Positions 1 to 5,001 of a stretch of 6,202 bases of DNA are shown one piece after another. The stretch is from Bacillota bacterium. Lineage in GTDB: Bacteria > Bacillota > Dethiobacteria > SKNC01. The position numbers and the translations under genes are program-made. Location of the stretch: positions 1 through 6,202 of the forward strand of contig SKLX01000170.1 in NCBI GenBank assembly GCA_007121375.1, in the 5' to 3' direction. Under the pieces are notes generated by a model. It did no database searches. It worked only from the letters and a program-made list of their open reading frames with translations, and had not been told where the DNA came from. Each line of letters begins with the position of its first letter. The stretch's first letter is position 1.

Positions 1-90
1 GGGTAAATTGCGGACCATTATTTTACCGAGCAAATTCTTCGCTACTTTCCGGGTGTCCTCCAGAAAAAAATCCCGGGATAATCCCTCCAT
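1..90 (-). CDS. 3-methyladenine DNA glycosylase (AAG/MPG family), N-terminal 30 codons only
   Basis: The reading frame begins with ATG at 90-88 and runs off the window edge after exactly 30 codons. The peptide starts MEGLSRDFF and continues LEDTRKVAKNLLGKIMVR. This matches the N-terminus of bacterial AAG/MPG-type 3-methyladenine DNA glycosylases, which typically read L-x-R-x-F-F-x-x-D-T-x-x-V-A-x-x-L-L-G-K-x-L-V-R. Family members excise alkylated purines such as 3-methyladenine and hypoxanthine from DNA in base excision repair. The catalytic residues lie beyond the visible part and cannot be checked. A purine-rich ribosome binding site (GGGGTGAGG) precedes the ATG. The gene starts 5 bases after the cvpA stop, so it is probably translated from the same transcript as zapA and cvpA. 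Recognition rests on a short stretch, but the LLGK-V-R signature is distinctive. Confidence 0.83.
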   Translation of the reverse strand, partial: MEGLSRDFFLEDTRKVAKNLLGKIMVRNLP

Positions 91-95
91 TATCC

Positions 96-659
96 TCACC
101 CCTTATCTAAAATGCCATCTGATACCGTTTCTAACAAAAGCCCCAGGCCCCAATCTATAACCAGGGAAGCATACTGTTCCAGGGTGGCAAAAATTAAAGA
201 TTTTTCTGCTGCCTGAATTATAAAGGGATGGGGGAAAAGTTTCAATATAATTATTATTATAACAATAAAAAGCAGGCCTTTTATAAGGCCTATAGGTGCA
301 CCCATTAAAGAATTTATGGGCTTAAGAAGGGGTAAAAAAGTCAAAAGGTTTATAAACCGGCCTAATATGGAAAAAACTAGACTGGTTATTATCAATATAG
401 TTATAACTCCTAAAAATATAATAATATATTCTCCCAGGGGAATAAGCTCCAGGGCTCCATTTCCTTCAAACTGCAAAAACCGGCTGATATTAAAATAATT
501 ATCCAACTTTTCTCCTGCGTAGGAACCCCACCGGATAGCCAGGTACCAGGACAATAAAAAACCCGCCAGATCTACAAACTGCAAAACCAGGCCTCTCCTG
601 TAACCTTTCCGTACACTCAGCAATAATATTATGGCAAAAGGAATATCCAGCCAGTTCAC
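96..659 (-). CDS. cvpA: CvpA family membrane protein
   Basis: This encodes a 187-residue hydrophobic protein of the CvpA (colicin V production) family, whose biochemical role in Bacillota is not settled. The N-terminus MNWLDIPFAIILLLSVRKGY is typical of the family (N-W-L-D-hydrophobic, then K/R-G-Y-R-R-G). About four membrane segments can be seen, near residues 5-16, 28-44, 76-99 and 118-141. Positively charged RKGYRRG follows the first segment. The G-A-P-I-G-L-I-K-G stretch near residue 120 is also family-like. The start is GTG at 659-657, overlapping the zapA TGA stop by four bases (GTGA), which indicates translational coupling. In Bacillus subtilis the homologue YshB also follows zapA. The stop lies 5 bases before the next gene. 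No signal peptide separate from the first membrane segment is evident. Confidence 0.88.
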   Translation of the reverse strand: MNWLDIPFAIILLLSVRKGYRRGLVLQFVDLAGFLLSWYLAIRWGSYAGEKLDNYFNISRFLQFEGNGALELIPLGEYIIIFLGVITILIITSLVFSILGRFINLLTFLPLLKPINSLMGAPIGLIKGLLFIVIIIIILKLFPHPFIIQAAEKSLIFATLEQYASLVIDWGLGLLLETVSDGILDKG

Positions 660-937
660 TGGTCAGATTTTCCTTTCCTCTTCTTTTCCTCTTCTTCCAG
701 TTTTGCATTAACACGCTTTAATTCTCTGCGAAGATTAAAAATTTCATCGGATAGGTTAATGGCTGTTAAAATAGCGATTTTATGGACACCCAAACTGGAA
801 CTTTTTTGGGAAAGTTCCTGCATTTTGCTGTCAACATAATCTGCCAGTTTTTTCATGTAGTTTGCAGGTAAATCGGACTTTAAAGTGTACTCATCCCCAA
901 AGATTTCTACACTCACTTTATTTTTATTATCTGCCAT
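656..937 (-). CDS. zapA: Cell division protein ZapA
   Basis: This encodes a 93-residue ZapA, a cytoplasmic protein that binds FtsZ and promotes bundling and stability of the Z-ring at midcell. Residues 6-25 (NKVSVEIFGDEYTLKSD) form the N-terminal beta-hairpin/alpha head with the family's V-x-I-x-G-x-x-Y-x-L/I pattern. Residues 26-60 include the Y-M-K-K-L-A-D-Y-V-D segment and ILTAINLSDEIFNLRRELK. From about residue 55 to the end the protein is a charged coiled coil (EEEEKKRKGK), the dimerisation helix. The length fits the 80-110 residues usual for the family. The start is ATG at 937-935 behind a strong CGGAGG site with 8-base spacing. The gene lies about 100 bases downstream of pheT, beyond a hairpin and an AT-rich palindrome, so it may have its own promoter. 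Its stop overlaps the cvpA start. Confidence 0.95.
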   Translation of the reverse strand: MADNKNKVSVEIFGDEYTLKSDLPANYMKKLADYVDSKMQELSQKSSSLGVHKIAILTAINLSDEIFNLRRELKRVNAKLEEEEKKRKGKSDQ

Positions 938-940
938 TAA

Positions 941-947
941 AAAACCT
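941..947 (-). promoter_or_regulatory. zapA ribosome binding site
   Basis: On the minus strand the bases just upstream of zapA read GGAGGTTTTTTA followed by ATG. This is a near-consensus Shine-Dalgarno sequence at good spacing, and it fixes the zapA start at 937. Confidence 0.85.
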
Positions 948-968
948 CCGCAACCCTTTAAGTTACTA

Positions 969-1003
969 TTTATTTATTTCGTGAGAAATAAATAAAATCC
1001 TTC
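969..1003 (-). promoter_or_regulatory. Possible sigma-H-type promoter overlapping an AT-rich palindrome upstream of zapA
   Basis: On the minus strand, GAAGGATTT at 1003-995 fits all nine positions of the Bacillus sigma-H -35 consensus (RNAGGAWWW). After 11 bases, CACGAAATA at 983-975 partly fits the -10 consensus (RNNGAATWW), with mismatches at the first base and at the T of GAAT. The -10 region falls inside a perfect 12-bp AT-rich inverted repeat (969-980 and 985-996, loop 981-984), which could be an operator, a cruciform-prone site or a weak RNA hairpin. No convincing sigma-A promoter was found in this gap. The call is an inference. In B. subtilis some division genes, including ftsAZ, have sigma-H promoters, but AT-rich DNA gives chance matches easily. 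Confidence 0.35.
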
Positions 1004-1008
1004 TTCTT

Positions 1009-1040
1009 GAAATAAGCCCCTAAAAAAAGGGGCTTATTTC
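1009..1040 (-). terminator. Perfect 13-bp hairpin at the end of pheT, probable terminator or 3'-end stabiliser
   Basis: A perfect inverted repeat (arms 1009-1021 and 1028-1040) reads GAAATAAGCCCCT, a loop of six T, then AGGGGCTTATTTC on the minus strand. The pheT TAA stop lies in the first arm. The stem has a GC-rich core and closes the pheST transcript, so it is a plausible intrinsic terminator. The bases after the stem are CAAGAAGAAGG and not a run of T; the only T-rich stretch is in the arm itself (TTATTT). Termination may therefore be partial, with the hairpin also protecting the mRNA 3' end and letting some transcription reach zapA. Confidence 0.6.
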
Positions 1041-3448
1041 CTCAAGCGGGCGTCAAATTTCTCTTCCAGGGAATCAATAATTTTTTGGTGTACTTTGTTT
1101 ACCTCTTCATCCGTCAGGGTTTTCTCCGGGGAACGGTAAACTATGGAGTAGGCAAGGCTCCGGTAGCCTTCTGATATTTGTTCTCCCTGGTAAAGGTCGA
1201 AAAGGACTATATCCTCCACCAGCTTGCCACCGCTTTTAATTATTTCCTGCCTGATGTCTTCGGATAAAATATCCTCTTTCACTAGAATTGCTATATCCCG
1301 TAGTACCGCAGGATACCTGGGAAGGGGTTTAAAATCAATCTTCAGGCTGGCATGGCTTGCCAGGGATTCAAAATCTACCTCAGCCATGTAAACCCTGTTT
1401 TCCAGGTCGAAGGAAGCAGCCACATCACCATGGATTTCTCCCAGGATACCTACACTTTCTTCTCCTACTAAAAGTTCCCCACAGCGGGTAGGATGAAAGG
1501 CGGAAAAGGAAGCGGGCTTAATATAATAATTGTCGATTCCCATCCCCTCCAGAAGGTTTTCCAGTATTCCCTTCAATAAAAAGAAATCTACGGGTATGGG
1601 TTTATGCTGCCAGTTTTTATCTCCCCACTCTCCCATCAAGGCCAGGGTCAGGGTTTCCCTTTCTCGAGGAAGGGATTTTTCGGAAAGCTTGCCCTGGGGC
1701 AGGAAAACCCTTCCCAGCTCGAAAATACTCTGGCTATAAATATTCCGGTTGGCATTATACTGGAGCACCCTTAACAGGTTGGCCAGTAGGGTGGTCCGCA
1801 TAATCCTCTGTTCCTCGGAAAGGGGATTATGCATTTCAATAACTTTTCGCAGGGAATTATCCTCTTCCAGTTTAAGCTGGTCAAAAATCTTGGGACTGAC
1901 AAAAGAATAGGTAATGGCTTCGTTAAGACCGCAGGCCGTTAATATCTCCCGGGCCTTATCCGTTAATTTCTGTTCCCTGGTTTTTTTACCCTGGGTTATT
2001 TCTCCCCGGGGCAGGGTTGTTTTTATATGTTCATAACCGTAAACCCGGGCCACTTCTTCTACCAGGTCTTCTTCCCGGCTTATATCAGGACGGCGGGTAG
2101 GCACCTCTACCTGGAGAATCCCTCCTGCTTCTTCAACTTTAAATCCTAACCGGTGGAAAATATCCTTCATGTTGGAGACGGGTAAATCAATCCCAATGAT
2201 TTTTTGTGCCCTTTCCGGTCTAAACCTTACTAGGGCATTTTCTTTAACTGAAGGGTATTCATCTAAAACTCCCTTCACAACTTCCCCCCCTGCCAGGTGG
2301 GCAATCAACTGGGCGGCCCGGTCAAGGGCATCTACCGTGCCATTGGGATCCACATTTCTTTCAAAGCGGAGGGATGCTTCAGAACGAAGGCCCAGCTCCC
2401 GGGAAGTTTTCCGGATTGAGGCTGGTTCAAAGTTAGCTGACTCCAGAAGGACGTTTCCTGTCTCCCGGGTTATTTCCGTGTGAAGACCTCCCATGACTCC
2501 CGCCAGGGCTATAGCCCCGGAAGGGTCTGCAATAACCAGCATATCCTCCTCCAGCTGACGCTCCTGTTCATCCAGGGTTGTCAGTTTTTCCCCTTCATAA
2601 GCCTTTCTTACTATTACCGTTGATTCATTCACCCGGTCATAATCAAAAGCATGGAGGGGCTGACCAAATTCCCACATGACGTAATTAGTTATATCTACAA
2701 TATTATTGATAGGACGAATTCCTACCGCCAGAAGCCTTCTCTGGAACCAGAGGGGGGAATGCTCCAGCTTTATATCCCTGACCAGGCGGGCAGAATAACG
2801 GGGACAGAGGTCTTCATCTATTATATTTACCCGGGCCAAATCCTGGATTCTTTCTTCCTTTTCCTGGACCGGGGGAAAGTCAATCTTTAAAGGGGCACCA
2901 GTAATAGCAGAAACTTCCCGGGCCAGACCCAGCATTCCCAGGCAATCAGAACGGTTAGGGGTCAACCCCAGTTCCAGGACCCAGTCTTCCAGGTCCAGGG
3001 CGTCTTTAATGTTTTCTCCCACCGGCAGAGAATCCTCCAGTATTAAAATGCCGTATTCATGGCGGAAATCTAATTCCAGCTCTTCTGCCGAACACAACAT
3101 GCCGTGGGACTCAATACCCCTCAGCTTTGTTTTTTTAATCTTCATGCCCCCCGGCAAAACTGCTCCCGGTTTGGCGACAGGAACCAGGTCTCCCACCCGG
3201 TAGTTTGCTATTCCCACCACCACCTGGAGAACTTCTTCATTTACATCCACCTGGACCACATAAAGCTTATCCGCCTGGGGGTGCTTATCCACCGATTGTA
3301 CCCTGCCCACTACAATACCAGGGACATCGGGGTAAAAGGAAGTTAGAGATTCCACTTCCACTCCCGACATGGTCAGTTTTTCTGCTAACTCCTGGGGGCT
3401 TATATCCATATCAACGTAATCCTTCAACCACTGGTAAGACACCAGCAT
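1034..3448 (-). CDS. pheT: Phenylalanine--tRNA ligase beta subunit PheT
   Basis: This is the 804-residue beta subunit of the cytoplasmic alpha2-beta2 phenylalanyl-tRNA synthetase. It binds tRNA-Phe and edits tRNA-Phe mischarged with tyrosine. The length is normal for bacterial PheT, and the domains appear in the standard order. An EMAP-type tRNA-binding OB fold spans about 40-155 (HPQADKL at 56-62). The B3/B4 editing domain spans about 210-385 (RPINNIVDITNYVMWEFGQP at 245-264; GVMGG at 317-321). B5 spans about 400-475 (VPTRRPDISREEDLVEEVAR near 449-468). The catalytic-like core B6/B7 spans about 480-690 (NPLSEEQRIMRTTLL at 541-555; FELGRVF at 576-582). The C-terminal FDX-ACB anticodon-binding domain spans about 710-804 (RYPAVLRDIAILV at 711-723; YRSPEKTLTDEEV at 771-783). 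ATG at 3448-3446 follows a GGGAGGT site. The gene lies 37 bases after pheS with no terminator between, so the T-box upstream should control both. Confidence 0.98.
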   Translation of the reverse strand: MLVSYQWLKDYVDMDISPQELAEKLTMSGVEVESLTSFYPDVPGIVVGRVQSVDKHPQADKLYVVQVDVNEEVLQVVVGIANYRVGDLVPVAKPGAVLPGGMKIKKTKLRGIESHGMLCSAEELELDFRHEYGILILEDSLPVGENIKDALDLEDWVLELGLTPNRSDCLGMLGLAREVSAITGAPLKIDFPPVQEKEERIQDLARVNIIDEDLCPRYSARLVRDIKLEHSPLWFQRRLLAVGIRPINNIVDITNYVMWEFGQPLHAFDYDRVNESTVIVRKAYEGEKLTTLDEQERQLEEDMLVIADPSGAIALAGVMGGLHTEITRETGNVLLESANFEPASIRKTSRELGLRSEASLRFERNVDPNGTVDALDRAAQLIAHLAGGEVVKGVLDEYPSVKENALVRFRPERAQKIIGIDLPVSNMKDIFHRLGFKVEEAGGILQVEVPTRRPDISREEDLVEEVARVYGYEHIKTTLPRGEITQGKKTREQKLTDKAREILTACGLNEAITYSFVSPKIFDQLKLEEDNSLRKVIEMHNPLSEEQRIMRTTLLANLLRVLQYNANRNIYSQSIFELGRVFLPQGKLSEKSLPRERETLTLALMGEWGDKNWQHKPIPVDFFLLKGILENLLEGMGIDNYYIKPASFSAFHPTRCGELLVGEESVGILGEIHGDVAASFDLENRVYMAEVDFESLASHASLKIDFKPLPRYPAVLRDIAILVKEDILSEDIRQEIIKSGGKLVEDIVLFDLYQGEQISEGYRSLAYSIVYRSPEKTLTDEEVNKVHQKIIDSLEEKFDARLRK

Positions 3449-3454
3449 CCTATT

Positions 3455-3461
3455 ACCTCCC
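3455..3461 (-). promoter_or_regulatory. pheT ribosome binding site
   Basis: The minus strand reads GGGAGGTAATAGG and then ATG. This strong Shine-Dalgarno sequence sits in the 37-base pheS-pheT gap and supports independent translation initiation of pheT at 3448. Confidence 0.85.
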
Positions 3462-3485
3462 TACAATTCCTTATTTAATCCGCTG

Positions 3486-4508
3486 TTAAAACTGCTTCAG
3501 CATCCTCAAATCATTGGTAAAAAATAGTCTTAAATCATCAATATTGTACTTGAGCATGGCAATCCTCTCCACTCCCATACCAAAGGCATAACCGGTAACC
3601 TTGTTAGGATCGTACCCGGAAACCTCTAAAACCCGGGGATGTATCATGCCGGCACCCAGAACTTCCAGCCAGCCGCTCTGTCCACAGACCCGGCAGCCAC
3701 CACCACCACAGATAACACAGGAAATATCCACCTCCGCGCTGGGCTCCGTGAAGGGAAAAAAGCTGGGCCTTAAGCGTATCTCCAGGCTTTCCCCAAATAT
3801 TTGCCGGGCGAAAAGGAGGAGGGTGCCCTTTAAATCACCCATGGAAATATCCTGATCTACGGCAAAACCTTCCACCTGGTGAAACATGGGGGAATGGGTG
3901 GCATCATCGTCCCTGCGGAAAACCTTGCCGGGGGCTATGATCCTCAAGGGAACTTCCGGGGCCACCTTTTCCATAGTTCTTATCTGCACAGGAGAAGTAT
4001 GGGTCCTGAGAAGAATTTCTTCCGTTATATAAAAGGAGTCCTGCATATCCCGGGCAGGATGTTCCCTGGGAATGTTCAGGGCTTCAAAGTTATAATAATC
4101 CGTTTCAATTTCCGGGCCATCGGCAATGGTAAAGCCCATTCCCAGGAAAATTTCCTCTATCTCCTCCATTACCAGGGTCAGGGGATGGGCCCGGGAAACG
4201 GGGGGGCGGGTTCCCGGTAAGGTAACATCAATCCTTTCCCGGTTGAGCTCTCCTTCCCTTTCCCTTTCTTTTAAGAAAGCTTTTCGTTCTTCTATTAGCT
4301 GGGATATTTCCTCCTTTACCTGGTTAGCCAGCTTGCCAATAACGGGCCTTTCTTCCGGGGAAAGCTTTCCCATGCTCCTCAGCACCCCCGTTATTTCTCC
4401 CTTTTTACCCAGATACTTAACCTGGATTTCTTTTAGTTTCTCCGAGTCTTCCAGGCTTTTTATTTCTTTTTCTGCCTGTTCCTTTATTTCTTTCAATTTT
4501 TCCTTCAA
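3486..4508 (-). CDS. pheS: Phenylalanine--tRNA ligase alpha subunit PheS (TTG start)
   Basis: This is the 340-residue catalytic subunit of the class II phenylalanyl-tRNA synthetase, which activates phenylalanine with ATP and charges tRNA-Phe. Residues 1-90 form the N-terminal coiled coil that contacts tRNA. Motif 1 is GFTIADGPEIETDYYNFEAL (125-144). Motif 2 is FRRDDDATHSPMFHQVEG (197-214). FFPFTEPSAEVDIS lies at 250-263, and motif 3 is GMGVERIAML (310-319) preceded by GYAF. A four-cysteine C-x2-C-x4-C-x2-C cluster (264, 267, 272, 275) precedes GWLEVLGAGM, as in many bacterial PheS. The open frame extends to a GTG at 4583, but that GTG lies in the T-box core and the extension would cross the terminator. 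The TTG at 4508-4506 gives MKEKLKEIKE, the usual PheS beginning, follows GGGAGG by 8 bases and yields the family length. Confidence 0.97.
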   Translation of the reverse strand: MKEKLKEIKEQAEKEIKSLEDSEKLKEIQVKYLGKKGEITGVLRSMGKLSPEERPVIGKLANQVKEEISQLIEERKAFLKEREREGELNRERIDVTLPGTRPPVSRAHPLTLVMEEIEEIFLGMGFTIADGPEIETDYYNFEALNIPREHPARDMQDSFYITEEILLRTHTSPVQIRTMEKVAPEVPLRIIAPGKVFRRDDDATHSPMFHQVEGFAVDQDISMGDLKGTLLLFARQIFGESLEIRLRPSFFPFTEPSAEVDISCVICGGGGCRVCGQSGWLEVLGAGMIHPRVLEVSGYDPNKVTGYAFGMGVERIAMLKYNIDDLRLFFTNDLRMLKQF

Positions 4509-4516
4509 AATAAAAA

Positions 4517-4522
4517 CCTCCC
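4517..4522 (-). promoter_or_regulatory. pheS ribosome binding site deciding a TTG start
   Basis: The minus strand reads GGGAGG, then TTTTTATT, then TTG AAG GAA. The site lies just after the T-box terminator run of T, so it is present only on read-through transcripts. Spacing of 8 bases points to the TTG at 4508. An ATT codon one step upstream is a far less likely start. Confidence 0.85.
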
Positions 4523-4536
4523 AAAATCTTCTAACT

Positions 4537-4565
4537 AAAAAACTTTCGTCCCTTGGACGAAAGTT
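4537..4565 (-). terminator. T-box intrinsic terminator upstream of pheS
   Basis: The arms AACTTTCGTCC (4565-4555) and GGACGAAAGTT (4551-4541) form a perfect 11-bp stem with an AAG loop, followed on the minus strand by TTTTAG. Together with the two T closing the stem this makes a six-T run. The 5' arm includes CGTCC, which can instead pair with the GCG and GG of the T-box sequence to make the antiterminator. Terminator and antiterminator are therefore mutually exclusive. Confidence 0.93.
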
Positions 4566-4571
4566 ATTATT

Positions 4572-4586
4572 CCGCGATACCACCCA
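4572..4586 (-). promoter_or_regulatory. T-box core sequence (antiterminator 5' half)
   Basis: The minus strand reads TGGGTGGTATCGCGG preceded by AACC. The common form is TGGGTGGTACCGCGG, so this copy has ATC in place of ACC in the bulge. The TGGT that binds the tRNA acceptor end is intact. Confidence 0.93.
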
Positions 4587-4698
4587 GGTTAGCCAAATAT
4601 TTATAAACTGAAAAAATTAGCTCAACTCAACAATATTAACGTGTATTCCACGGCCATGCTTACCCGGTAAAAACCTTTCAGCAGAGCAGTTCCGGAGG

Positions 4699-4701
4699 GA
4701 A
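4699..4701 (-). promoter_or_regulatory. T-box specifier codon UUC (Phe)
   Basis: The minus strand reads GAAG, then TTC, then CCTCCGG, opposite the AGTA motif in Stem I. T-box leaders commonly show GAA, then the specifier, then CCU. UUC pairs with the GAA anticodon of tRNA-Phe, matching the downstream pheST genes. Confidence 0.85.
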
Positions 4702-4798
4702 CTTCAAATAATTTCTTCCCAGAAAAGCTTTCAGTCCATGACTTTTCCTCCCTTAGGGATTCCGTTATTCTACTCTCTCCTTCATTACCTTTAGCTCT

Positions 4799-4827
4799 AT
4801 TTTATTGTACAACCAGCCTCTTGTAAA
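4799..4827 (-). promoter_or_regulatory. Sigma-A promoter of the pheST T-box transcript
   Basis: The -35 box TTTACA (4827-4822) matches the consensus at 5 of 6 positions, and the -10 box TAAAAT (4804-4799) at 5 of 6, with a 17-base spacer. The predicted start near A4792-A4791 lies about 18 bases before the AGTA motif, where T-box transcripts usually begin. The promoter is embedded in the 3' end of the YqzL-like gene, and the TAA stop of that gene is the first half of the -10 box. Confidence 0.75.
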
Positions 4828-4891
4828 TTAAGTATGCAGCAACTGACCCGGTATTCACAAACATTTTCCAGAATATATCTGCGGTCAGCAA
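4802..4891 (-). CDS. YqzL-like microprotein (29 aa)
   Basis: This short gene lies between the methyltransferase and pheS. From TTG at 4891-4889 it encodes 29 residues beginning MLTADIFWKMF and including TGSVAAYLIYKRL. This fits the YqzL-like family of tiny Bacillota proteins as I recall it: F-W-K-x-F, then T-G-S/N-I/V, then A/T-Y-L-x-Y/F-K. Their function is unknown. An in-frame GTG at 4900 would add three residues, but it sits only 2 bases after the AAGGG site (4907-4903). The TTG is 11 bases away and gives the MLTAD start that I recall as usual. A good sigma-A promoter lies about 50 bases upstream. The TAA stop (4804-4802) overlaps the -10 box of the T-box promoter. No signal peptide or convincing membrane helix is visible. 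Family membership rests on motif recall, so a profile search would settle it. Confidence 0.82.
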   Translation of the reverse strand: MLTADIFWKMFVNTGSVAAYLIYKRLVVQ

Positions 4892-4939
4892 TTTAAGCAC
4901 TTCCCTTCGGTTATTGTTGGGGACCTGGTTACTGACCAA

Positions 4940-4968
4940 ATTATATCACATGGATTTTTAAAACACAA
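4940..4968 (-). promoter_or_regulatory. Sigma-A promoter with perfect extended -10, upstream of the YqzL-like gene
   Basis: TATAAT at 4945-4940 is a perfect -10 box, preceded by TGA to give an extended -10 (TGATATAAT). A weak -35 box TTGTGT (4968-4963, 3 of 6) lies 17 bases upstream. Transcription would start near A4933, about 40 bases before the YqzL-like TTG start. A small TGGT/ACCA stem is possible at the very 5' end. No terminator separates this promoter from the T-box, so transcripts from here would also pass through the riboswitch. Confidence 0.75.
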
Positions 4969-5001
4969 GTTGAAGGTACGGTATTGGTCCAGGAATATTA
5001 A

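Larger units (their letters stand above)
4537..4792 (-). ncRNA. Phenylalanine T-box riboswitch (pheST leader)
   Basis: This tRNA-sensing leader is about 256 bases long. A purine-rich AAGGAGAGAGTA opens Stem I, with the AGTA specifier-loop motif at 4774-4771. Stem I can pair AATAA (4769-4765) with TTATT (4711-4707), TCCC (4759-4756) with GGGA (4720-4717), and 4748-4742 with 4727-4721 around a 14-base apical loop. On the 3' side of the specifier loop the sequence is TGAAG-TTC-CCTCCGG, and the TTC at 4701-4699 is a Phe codon. A small stem CGTG/CACG (4652-4640) fits Stem III. The T-box core is TGGGTGGTATCGCGG (4586-4572). Its TGGT pairs with an ACCA tRNA end, consistent with discriminator A of tRNA-Phe. 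Uncharged tRNA-Phe should stabilise the antiterminator and switch on pheST. Helix assignments were made by eye. Confidence 0.94.

Noticed and set aside
316..498. Plus-strand open frame of 60 codons within cvpA, and similar plus-strand frames across pheT, pheS and the methyltransferase
   Set aside because: They lie opposite strongly supported minus-strand genes, have no recognisable protein features, and none has a convincing ribosome binding site. They are antisense shadows.
499..714. Minus-strand 71-codon frame spanning the zapA-cvpA junction
   Set aside because: It overlaps both zapA and cvpA in another frame, has basic low-complexity composition and no family resemblance. The GTGA overlap of the real genes explains the region.
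4126..4611. Plus-strand 161-codon frame over the start of pheS and the T-box
   Set aside because: It is serine-rich antisense translation of the pheS coiled-coil region and runs through the riboswitch terminator. Nothing suggests a real protein.
4697..4720. GGGAA/TTCCC hairpin that would bury the T-box specifier
   Set aside because: The pairing is possible but competes with a longer, more consistent Stem I in which GGGA pairs with TCCC at 4759-4756. I treat it as an alternative fold only.
4898..4900. GTG as start of the YqzL-like gene
   Set aside because: Only 2 bases separate it from the AAGGG site. The TTG three codons on has usable spacing and gives the MLTAD beginning I expect for the family. 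GTG is not fully excluded.
4940..4968. The perfect -10 promoter as the main promoter of the T-box
   Set aside because: It would leave about 140 bases before Stem I, whereas the TTTACA-N17-TAAAAT promoter at 4799-4827 puts the start right before the leader. The upstream promoter fits the YqzL-like gene better.
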